NCBI RefSeq assembly: GCF_958450345.1
Contig: NC_088781.1
Coordinates: 57,490,315-57,554,314, forward strand
Origin: Calliphora vicina
Taxonomy: Eukaryota > Arthropoda > Insecta > Diptera > Calliphoridae
Direction: 5' to 3'
DNA length: 64,000 nt
The position numbers and the translations under genes were made by a program. A model generated the notes under the pieces. That model made no database searches and was not told where the DNA came from. It worked only from the letters and a program-made list of their open reading frames with translations. Position 1 is the first letter of the stretch. Each line of letters opens with the position of its first letter. Positions 48,427-57,786 of this stretch are shown in pieces.

Positions 48427-49408
48427 TTGGGTGTATGACTTAAAAATGCGGAATTTTTTTAAAATGTTTAGCTTTTATTTTGAACATTTGAACAATATAA
48501 ATTTATTAAAATTATTGGCCATTGTTAGCTATGACCTTTTCCCATATTTCTGGCAACATATGGATTCCGAGCCAAAGAACTGCTCATCTTTTGAGGCCAA
48601 AAACGAATCAAGCCAATTTCGGATACTCTGTTGCAAAGTAAAGAGAGCGTTCTGCATCGATCGAAACAAATAGTAGTCAAACGATGCAAAACTTCCGCAC
48701 TACTTCATTGTAAATACTTTTTAATAGGTATTGCCACATATGGCCTAGTGTTGTCGTAATGGAATATTATGGTTTCATGTCTAGCCGCATATTCTGGGAG
48801 TTTTTCGGCCAATGCTCGCTTCAAACGAAGCGGGTGCAGAAAAGCAAAAAGCTTCGCAGTTTGTGTTTGTTTTTTTTTTTTAAAGTTCCCTGTGATGGTC
48901 TGGTCAGGTTTCAGCAGGGCACACTTAGAAAGGTGACTGCGATAAAACAGCTGATTATTTTTCGCATTCGGTTCAAAAATTATTTTCTTTTATAGCGTTC
49001 AAGCAGCATTTTAGACATACACAATCGTTTTTCAAGGTCTCTCGGCTTCAATTCGTATGGTACCCAATTTCTCTGCTTTCGGATGAATCCAGCAGCTCAC
49101 AAACTTTTCGAAATTGCTTGAGTAGATCCCAGTGATTTTGCATGCTCTTGTTTGTCTTTCGTGTCAAAATCACCACTTCTGAACAGCGAAAACCACACCT
49201 TGCAAGTTGAAACCGATGGAAAACATTCACCATAAGCTTTGGTGAGCAATCGGTGTGCTTCAGCGGAACTTTTTTTCAAACTAAAGAAGTAAAGCAAAAC
49301 TTCTCGCATATGGCGATTCGGTGGTACAAAATTTTACAGTTTCAAAGCAAAAAAAAACTTAGTTGTTTACACTATAATGTTCAATAAATAAGTGATAATA
49401 AATAACAG
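48427..49408 (-). mobile_element. Mariner copy F (Mos1-like), inactive
   Basis: The left end is the family inverted repeat TTGGGTGTATGACTTAAAAA. Minus-strand coding pieces run from the LPE..-like C-terminus (48540-48660) through SHRLLTKAYGECFP-type N-terminal residues at 49200-49250 (TAYGECF is KAYGECF here). The 5' end is cut at about 49408, where the 3' end of a LINE begins. The middle of the transposase (most of the catalytic core) is deleted. Confidence 0.75.
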
Positions 49409-50544
49409 CTAAATAACACTTGTCAAGTTGCTCACTTGGGTCCATTCAAAACTGATCCCATTGTGATACCCAGAGGTAAACAACAGGGTATTTATAATAC
49501 GTCCGCTATCTCCCTGGTAAACCAACCAGATTCCCTGAATAAGGAGTGGATTCATCCTTGATAGCTCATCTAAACCCGATAGGAATGGGACTACGAGGAT
49601 ACTTTCCCTTAAGTTCATTATGACAGCTTGTACAGTAGTCATTCTACCGTAGGGCCAGTCTTCTAGCATGTGTCCCAATTATACAGTTTCCTGTAATAAA
49701 GGAGACAATTAGCCTTATTTGCTCACGATGGAATTCCTTAAGTAGATTATAGCATATGATGATTCATTGGTCCACCTGTTTTGTGCAGTCTCATATAATT
49801 TCAGCTGTACAATCATCTTGCATTTAAAGGGATCGATCACCTCCTCATCCATCATCGCACGCCTTTTGGCAAATTGATCTGGTATACAATTACTCTGATT
49901 TTCATCATGTCCAGGGACCCCTATAAGCGTTATCCTAGAATGTCTCGCTATCTCCTTTAGGGATACCCGGCATTCCTCGGTTAACCTAGATTTCGTGAAG
50001 ACACCCGCTATTCCGTTAGCGGCAGCCTTGCTATCAGTAAATATACATATATCACCAGATATTCGATAATACCTCAGCCAATTGGATGCAAGTTTAAAAG
50101 CAGTAACTTCCGCCTGAAGAGCAGTACAGAAGTTAGGTAGCCTAAAGTAGGATTTTATAACAAAGTTCTCAATAAAGAAAACTCTACCGACCCTATTGAC
50201 CCTTTGGATCTGCATATCGAATAAACGTTTTGCGATCCAGTAATCGACATTACTATGCATATGACCATAGTAATTCAGTATCTTAGAGTGTTAAAGGTCC
50301 TTACCGGTTCACGAGCAGCAGAATTTAGATCCATTTCTATCACCAGAAAATCAACTGGTAACCAGTTTAAAATAGTAAAAAGTGCCTTAGAGGAGAAAAA
50401 TGGATTTAACAACTGCTTTGAAGATCTAATTGATACCTTTCGGCATAATACCGCTGTTAGTACCAATTGTCCTTTTACATTAGTAGATGGTCACATTGGC
50501 CTTATTAATCCTGTTCTGAATGTTCAGATTCCAGGATAATCTTT

Positions 50545-51310
50545 TATCTAGAGTGATGCCGAGGGACTTTGCACTATTCCTGTTCTCAAGACTAATTCCA
50601 TTCAGTCTAGGTGGTCTAAAGTCATCGTTCTTGTACCTCCTAGTGAAGAGAACCAGTTCTGTCTATTGGGGGTTCACACTAAGGCCACTCGAAACACTCC
50701 ATTTACTCAGTGAATGTTCGATTCCATAGAACAAGACATTTACAAGATATTAATACCGCTACGTCATCAGCATAAGCGACTGTTTTGATTCTTCTGCTAT
50801 CCAGGGTATTCATAGCCATTTTCCACAAAAGTGATAGTACACCTCGATGGGGGGTTCCACGATTGTTCTGTATTTGGTGGGAGTAAAAGTGTCCTATCTA
50901 GAGTGATGCTGATAGACTTTGCACTACGCATGTTCTCAAGGCTAATTCCATTCAGTCTAGTTGGTCTAAAGTCATCGATCTTGTACCTTCTAGTGAAGAG
51001 AACCAGTTCTGTCTATTGGGGTTACACACTAAAGCTACGTTTCCGCATACACCGTAATCGGCACCGAAAACGAAATTCCATGCATTTGCACAAAAAAATT
51101 TCGTTTCAGAACTTTTTTTCGGTGCAAATGTATGAAATTTCGTTTTCGGTGCCGATTACTGTGTATGCGGAAAGTAGAAACTTACCAGATATTAATACCG
51201 CAACATCATCAGCATACGCGACTGTTTTCATTATTCTGCTATCCAGGATATTCATAGCCATATTCCACAAATGTGATGATAGTACACTTCGATGCGGGGT
51301 TCCACGATTG
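50545..51310. repeat. 350-bp tandem duplication spanning a LINE/mariner junction
   Basis: The block starting TATCTAGAGTGATGCC at 50545 restarts at 50895. Just before the second start, 50874-50899 is a short piece of mariner ('tctgtatttggtgggagtaa' then 'aagtgtcctatct'). The mariner join seen at the right end (51311) is therefore also present inside the duplication. The second copy additionally carries a small foldback insert (51035-51176). Confidence 0.75.
51035..51176. repeat. 142-bp foldback insert in the duplicated RT segment
   Basis: Left arm CTACGTTTCCGCATACACCG, continuing to AACGAAATT. The right arm is complementary and ends GTGTATGCGGAAAGTAG. The arms are about 45 bp with a short loop. 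The first RT copy lacks it, which dates the insertion after the duplication (inference), and the surrounding RT sequence has lost some bases. Confidence 0.75.
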
Positions 51311-51718
51311 CTCTGTATTTTGTGGAAACCTGTACCGAACACAACTTACTCGTTTGAAGCAAGTATTTGCAAAACTTCGTAATATTCCCTCATGAATGAA
51401 GTGGTTGAGAAGTTTTGCCTCACCCGCCTTATAGTCCTGACCATGCCCCGTCCGGCATCTATTTATTTCGATCGATGCAGAACGTACTCTCTATGATACG
51501 ATTCACTTTGGAACATATAATCCGATATTGGCTTGATTCGTTCTTGTCCTAAAAAGAAGAGCAGTTCTTTTGGCTCGGAATCCATAAGTTGCCAGAAAGA
51601 TTTTAATAGTTCATAGCTAACAATGGCCAATACTTTGAATAAATTTTTATTGTACAAATGTTTTAAAATAAAAGTTAAACATTTGAATAAATCCCGCATT
51701 GTTAAGTCATACACCCAA
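51311..51718 (+). mobile_element. Mariner copy G (Mos1-like), 3' part
   Basis: It begins in the 'ctctgtattttgtgg' region, jumps to 'gaaacctgtaccgaacacaa', runs to the C-terminus and ends with CGCATTGTTAAGTCATACAC and CCAA, then TA. The 5' half is missing and is replaced by the LINE on the left. Confidence 0.75.
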
Positions 51719-51720
51719 TA

Positions 51721-53039
51721 ATAAAGAAGAGACGAAATTTAGTTATGTATAACAAATTTTGTTTTATATTTAAAGAAACTTTTGCATAAACAATTTTATT
51801 GTTGATTTAAATCACAAGATTCAAAATTTATTTGAAATGGAAATTGTTTAATATAAAAAAATCATAATTTTAAACTTATTGGCTTTTGAAGAGAATTGTT
51901 ACAGATAAACTAAAAACTTCAATTTAATAATAATGAAAAACTTTATTTAGAATGTTTTTAAAATAATTTTTGTTTTTAGAACAAGTTTATCTAACAAGAA
52001 GTTTCCACAAAGTCTCCCCTTTGATACAACTTCCCATATTTAAGGCAGATTAAAATCATTAACATAAATTTGGTTTTTATCTGCTTTGTAGGGGGAGGAG
52101 GGAATAAGAAATAAAATGTACAAAAAGTTTTTGCTCTAAAATAAAATAATGTTAACAAAAAGGAACATTATTACTTACTTATAAAGTTTTTAATAAAATA
52201 TATTGTATTAGGTATGTATTGGAATATATATATAAAAAATATATGTATATATATTGTTATATACTTTATATAGTATATAAATATATAAAAAAATCATTAT
52301 TATTTTCATTAATTAAATATTTATTAAATTTAAAAACATGCTACATTAAAGAAGGACTTAATTTTGTTTTTAAGTTAAAAAAATTGCTTAGTTTTGTCTG
52401 TTTTTTTTTTATTTAGAAAGAGAGCAAAAAAGGGTAATTTTTTACTTTAAAGGTGGAGAAAAGGGGGTCTTTAGGCAGTAACAGTAAAAATATAGTATAA
52501 AAGTAAAAAACATAATGTCTGTTTATGCATAATTTAGTAGTAAATCAACATTATGTAAATGAAACAACCAAGATTATGAGTTTATATATTAAATTTTGAA
52601 AAAAAGAACAGAGTAATTTTGTTGTTGTTTTTGTTGTTATCTTTGTATTTGTACACAGAAAAAAGTATAATTAACAATAGTAGTAGTAGAAGTAGTAGTA
52701 ATAATAATAAAAGAGTAACAAAACGAGAACAAAAACATGTTCAAAGTTAGCAAAAGTCCCAACAAAATAAAACCATAAATATTGAAATAGTACGAATAAA
52801 TGCAACACTGTTTACAAAACATGTGTGTGTTTTAGCTTTCTTATTAATTTATTTCAATATTTTTTATATTGTTTTGGTTTAGTTTTATTGGGAAACATAT
52901 AGCATTTGTTAAATTACAACATTGAAATTTGTTAAAATATTTATATTTTTTTCTTATTAACAGCTCATTTTTTGTACATTTATTTAGAATGGTTTAGTGT
53001 TGTGTTTTTGTTATTGTGTAAACATAAGTTGAAACTTAC
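51721..53039. other. AT-rich intron DNA
   Basis: No transposon or exon is recognised. TATATA runs at 52225-52290 and a GTAGTAGTA-type microsatellite at 52678-52710. It lies in the 14 kb intron between the last two exons of the kinase-like gene. Confidence 0.4.
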
Positions 53040-53182
53040 CCAGATCTACGATCTCTTGGTGTTGAGGGTGGTGTACAGGGGGAACTGGTCTCACTAAACG
53101 AATTGCCCAATGAAGCACACTGGCGTTTTTTGACGGCTTGTAATAAATTTAAGGTTGATCTACTGAGACTGGGTTTGATGGT
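53040..53182 (-). CDS. PXK/Slob-family kinase-like protein, penultimate exon
   Basis: Flanked by a pyrimidine-rich acceptor (TTTACACTTTACAG) and a donor GTAAGT, the 143-nt exon encodes TIKPSLSRSTLNLLQAVKKR, then QCASLGNSFSETSS and PCTPPSTPRDRRS plus two bases of Gly. Phase 0 in and phase 2 out match the neighbours at 60801 and 38931. The sequence continues the region after the kinase-like fold, and the Ser/Pro/Thr-rich end (PCTPPSTPRDRR) looks like a phosphorylation-rich linker. No frame shadows compete here, and the exon is far better structured than surrounding DNA. Confidence 0.8.
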
Positions 53183-53795
53183 CTGTAAAGTGTAAAAAAA
53201 TTAGATTTATTTAACAATATCTTCTATGGAGAACAAACATCATAATATTAATAGGCAAGTCGATTTCTTTAGACCCCTTTTACGCTCACAATATACATTA
53301 AATTTGGGCAAGAAATATACCATTTTAAAGGGATTTATTCACAGAAGTGCAGAATATATATTCTATTGAAATCGGTTCAGTCTTTTAGGAGTTATAAGCG
53401 TTTAAAGATGCTACTAACACATATGCAAAAACGTGTACATGTGAACCTTAAGCTAAAAAGTAAACAAAGCAAGGCGTGTTTGCCCAATTTGTTGTTGTAA
53501 ATAAATAAAAGAAACAATTAAAAAGTATTGATTTCGCTCTGTTTTAAGTGAGAGTTGTTATAGAAAACAAAGAAGAAGACTTTAGTAATTTAAATTCGCT
53601 TTAATAAATATATTTTGAAGGTGTTTTATTTATTTTCTAACTCCCATATGCATAAACAATTTTAAAATTTTTATAAAATTTGTTTTATAAACCTTTGACA
53701 AATTTAAATCTGTTTATGCATAAGGGGGTAAATATGTAATTGTAGATAAGTAAATAGTTATTTTATAATTGTGACGATTTTCAACGGTTTATCAC
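53183..53795. other. AT-rich intron DNA
   Basis: Intron between exons 53040-53182 and 60801-60926. No element is recognised in this stretch. Confidence 0.4.
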
Positions 53796-53797
53796 TG

Positions 53798-54655
53798 AAT
53801 GGAGTTTAATGAAAAATGGGGCGGGTCGGAAAAAATGGTGAGTCGCCTCCCATACAAAGTAAATAGTTATTTCTAAATATTTTGTGAACTATAATTGCAA
53901 GATTCTTCAAACTTAGTCTAAATGGCTCTGTTATAATTTTGCATAGTTTCGCTGAAATTGTTCGGGATTGGAATAGTGGGCGTGGCACACCCTATACAAA
54001 GTATATAATTAATTTCGAATATATGTAGAACTATAATTGTAAAAGTGTTTAAACTTTTAGCGAATTAATTTCTTATTACTATGCGGAGTTTAGCTGAATA
54101 TAGACGGAATTAGATTAGAGGGCATAGCACCCAAAATGGGAGAGGTGGGAAACGGATGTGAGTCACCTCCCATACAAAGTTATAATTGCATGGTGCTTCA
54201 AACTTTGTCCGCATAGCTCTCTTACCAATTTACACAGATTGGCTGAAAATGGTCGGGATTGCATTAATGCTTATGGCGCAAAGTAAATAATTAATTTTGA
54301 ATATCTGGAGAACTATAATTCTAAAAGAATTTAAACTCTGTATCAACCAATTTATTACCATTCTAAGGAGGTTATCTAAAAATGAATTTATTCCTGATCC
54401 CTGTAGGAATGACTCCTCCCTTATAAAGGAAAGTTAAAGTAAAGCTTGATATTTACATAAAAGGTTTAATAATGGGTGGGATCTGAGCAGTGGAGTGGTG
54501 TCTCCCATACAAAATTAGTTAGTTATTTTCGAATATCAAGTGAACTGTAATTTAGAGATTCTCAAATTTTGTATGTGTTATTTTCGTATTTCCATTCATA
54601 TTTTTTTAATTTTACTAGGGTAGGGGTAGCGAAGTACACCGGGTTATACTAGTTA
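53798..54655. repeat. Diverged tandem repeats with CCTCCCATACAAAGT
   Basis: A unit of about 170-180 bp recurs four to five times with heavy divergence. Each has 'tcccatacaaagta', 'atatctggagaactataatt' and 'cttcaaactttgtc' blocks. It ends with 'ggtagcgaagtacaccgggt'. It is non-coding, possibly the body of a larger non-autonomous element. Confidence 0.5.
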
Positions 54656-54731
54656 TTATTGATAACTAAACATTTCTATATAGAGTAGAGTTTTGTTAAT
54701 AATAAATAAATGTTGTGTATACATATATTTC
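54656..54731. repeat. Fragment of the TTATCGATAA minisatellite
   Basis: It has 'attattgataactaa', 'ctatatagag' and 'ttgttaataataaa' words like the 47395 array. It ends at the TA of mariner copy H. Confidence 0.5.
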
Positions 54732-54733
54732 TA

Positions 54734-57607
54734 TTGGGTGTATGACTTAAAAATGCAGGATTTACAATAGAAGGCGAATCTTTTGAACTAGGTTTTTGTT
54801 TAATAATTTATATGTCATTTTGAAGGGTACATATCTGTCATTTATTCTCACTTAGTATTGAACATTATAGTGTAATCGACAAAGTCTTGTTTGCTACGAA
54901 AATGTAGAGTTTTGTGCCAAGGAATCATCATAATTTTAAAAAAAGTGCCGCTGAAGCACATCGATTGCTCACCAAAGCTTAGAGTGAATGTGTTCTATCG
55001 GTTTCTTCATGCGAGAAATTCAGAAATGGTGATTTTGAGACGGAAGACAAAGATCGTCCAGGCCAGCCAAAAAAGTTTGAAGACCAAGAATTGGAGGCAT
55101 TATTCTATGAAGATTGTTGTAAAACTTAACAAGAGCTTGCAAAATCATTGGGAGTTATTCAAGCAGCAAATCCCCTTGACCGGATGGCATCATTCCTGCT
55201 GATTTTAGAAGAATGAAGAAATAGTTGTACCATGACTCACTAATAATATATACACAGCGTGTATCAGAGGACCTATATTTTACATGGTGGACGGGATGTG
55301 GATTAGTCTTCATTCTAAAATGAGGTAAGGTGACTCATAATAAACTAAAGGATTACAGACTAACCAGACTTGCATCCTGCTGAAAACCCTAGAAAGGGTG
55401 ATTGACATATACCTGAGAATGACAATTCCTACGGAACTCATCTCTATCGCATATATACACGTGTTGCCTTCCTCGATATTGAAGGAGCTTTTACCAATGT
55501 CAGTCCCAATGCCATCCTATCTACGATGGACGAACTTGGGATTGATCTTTATGTACGCCGGAAAAATACTCGGTTAGAGTCATGTGTGCTACCTTAGGTG
55601 GCATAAGTGTTTCAAAAGTGGCCAATTGTGTGAATGGCTATGAATATCCTTCTGCTCAAAATGGATAGCGGATTGAACAAAACAGTCGCGTATGCTGATG
55701 ATGTTTTGGTATTAATATCTGCTAAATTTCTCGATACAATATCTAGTTGTATGGAATCGGCATTAAGTACACTGAGTGAGTGGAGTGTGTCGAGTGGACT
55801 TACTGTGAACTCCCAAAAGACGTTCTCTTCACTAGGAGGTACAAGATCGATGACTTTAGACCGATGACTGAATGGAATCAGTCCTGATACCAGGGATAAT
55901 GCAAAAAACCTTGGCATCATTCTAGATAAAAGATTATACTGGAATCTAAACATTCCGAACAGGATTAATAAGGCCTATGTGACCATCTACTCCTGTAAAA
56001 GGGCAATTGGAACTAACAGCGGTATTATGCCGAAAGGTATCAATTGGATCTTCAAATCAGTTGTTAAACCCATCTTGTTTTATGGAGTACTAGTGTGGTG
56101 GTACTCTTTAGAGAATGCTACTCACCGGAAGGCCGTTGAACGACTATACTGATTACATACGCTATAAGGTCTACCTCCTCTCATGCATTTTTTACCAATT
56201 TAAACTGGCTACCAGTTGATTTGATGGTGATACAAATGGCTCTCAACTCTGCTGTAAGGCTGAATGCTGGCTGTTCGTCGTCTGGTAAGGACCTTGGGCA
56301 TTCTAAGATACTGAATTACTATGGGCACATGCATACATATTTATGTCGATTACTGCATCGCAAAACTTTTTTTCGATAGTCATTTCCATATTATAATCCC
56401 GAACTGGGATTTATGGCAGCGCGGGCTCTTCCCCCTGACGATGTCATAAGAATATATACCGACGGCTCAGAAAGTGGCAGGATAACTTTGGGATAAAATC
56501 CTACTTTAGGCTACCTAACTGTTCTTTAGGAGGAAATTACTGCTATTAAATTTCCAACCAATTCACGACATCTAGATTGACGGAGGAATGCCGGGTATCC
56601 CTAAATGAGATGGGCACGATGGAAATCAGTGTAATTATATAGCAGACGAATTGACCAAAAGGGGTGCGATGATGAATCAGGAGGCGATCGACCCCTTTTC
56701 TGGTATTTCCCTTGAAAATGCACAAAACAGGTGGACCATTGAACCTTCATGTGGAATAACGAAAGCGACTTTGGCGAATATATTTATGGAATTCGGTCGT
56801 GAGCACATAAGGCTAATTGTCTCCTTTATTACAGGACACTGTATAATTGGGACATATGCTAGAAGATTGGGCCTACGGTACAATGGAGGTATTGCAAATA
56901 ACCTTCTGTTTACCCCTAGGGTTTCCCAATGGAATCAGTTTTGAATGGACCCAAGTGAGCTGCTTGAGCAGCAATTAGAAAATGTTTGCGAGCAACAGGA
57001 TTCATCCAAAAGCTGAGAATTTGGGTACCATACGAATTGAAGCCGAGAGACATTGAAATATCATAATGATGCTTGGTGCTTGCAACGAATCATTACTTGC
57101 GATGAAAAATGTCTCCATTGCAATTACCCGAAGCGTAAGGGATCATGTGTGAAGCCCGGCCAACCAGACGAACCAAAGCCAAATATCCATGGCGCTAAGA
57201 TTTTTCTGTATTTTGGAACCAAAATGGTCCTAACTATTATGAGCTGCTGACATCAGACAAGACCACAACTGATTCGTTTGAAGAGAGCATTAGTCGTAAA
57301 ACGCCCAGAATATGCGGACAGACATGAAACTGTAATATAAGTGGTTGGGAAGTTTTGTCCTGTTCGACTGCTATCTATTACTATCGATGTTGAACGCTCT
57401 CTCTGGGATACGCTCCACTTTCACACTCAGAGTATCCGATATTGGTTTGATTCGTTCTTTGCCTCAAAAGATAAGTAGTTCCTTTGACACGGAATCCACA
57501 TGTTGCCAGAAAGATGGGAAAAGATTATAGCTAACAATGACCAATACTTTAAATTTAGAAATGTTTCAAAAGCTAAAAATTCTCACATTTTTAATTCATA
57601 CACCCAA
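54734..57607 (+). mobile_element. Mariner copy H (Mos1-like), split by a nested LINE
   Basis: Terminal repeats TTGGGTGTATGACTTAAAAA and its complement (...ATTCATACACCCAA) are both flanked by TA (54732-54733, 57608-57609). The 5' part covers the leader and N-terminal domain to 55169. The 3' part resumes at about 56967 with the rest of the second HTH, ITCDEKCLHCNYPKRKGSC (first Asp box) and the C-terminus. Between them lies a 1.8 kb LINE. Frameshifts and deletions make it inactive. The whole composite sits in the TTATCGATAA array. Confidence 0.85.
55170..56966 (+). pseudogene. RNase H-bearing non-LTR retrotransposon nested in mariner
   Basis: The order is LTRLASC-LKTLERVIDIYLRM (RT start, near 55360), AFLDIEGAFTNVSPNAILST (near 55480, first RT Asp), TVAYADDVLVLISAKFLD (55680-55735, YADD box), TLSEWSVSSGLTVNSQKTFS, then IYTDGSES (near 56455, RNase H first Asp), degenerate middle, and ELTKRGAMMNQEAIDPF and LIVSFITGHCIIG toward the 3' end. 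It is flanked by AGCAGCAA (55162-55169 and 56967-56974), the duplicated mariner target. It is 5'-truncated with stops. The arrangement of RT plus RNase H fits I/LOA-type LINEs. Confidence 0.8.
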
Positions 57608-57609
57608 TA

Positions 57610-57785
57610 GATACGTATTTTTTGTTATCTATAAAGATAATATTACATTTTCTAAATTTCTTTGTGATCGATAACAAAATTTTAGATATATAGAGACTAA
57701 GTTTGTTATCGATAACAACATTTTATCTAATTAGAGATAGATATTATTGATAACAAAATATTCTCTGGATAAGAATCAAATGTTT
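57610..57785. repeat. TTATCGATAA minisatellite segment
   Basis: It contains 'tgtgatcgataacaaa', 'tgttatcgataacaac' and 'atatagagac' words. It continues the 47395 array and is cut on the right by the large palindrome. Confidence 0.7.
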
Positions 57786-57786
57786 C

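Larger units (their letters stand above)
49420..51310 (-). pseudogene. RNase H-bearing non-LTR retrotransposon, minus strand, rearranged
   Basis: Read from 51342 downward: a PHRSVLSSHLWNMAMNIL segment, then TVAYADDVAVLI (RT YADD box), occurring in two copies because a block of about 350 bp is duplicated. Next is an RT thumb/connector region (50530-50280), then a 181-codon open frame (50260-49715) with most of an RNase H domain: FCTALQAEVTAFKLASNWL (catalytic Glu), CIFTDSKAAANGI (second Asp) and VPGHDENQSNCIPDQFAKRR. The first Asp strand (an IYTDGS in the sister copy) is missing. The 3' end (complement of 'gacccaagtgagcaacttg') matches that of the 55170-56966 element. It is 5'-truncated and dead. 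Confidence 0.8.
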
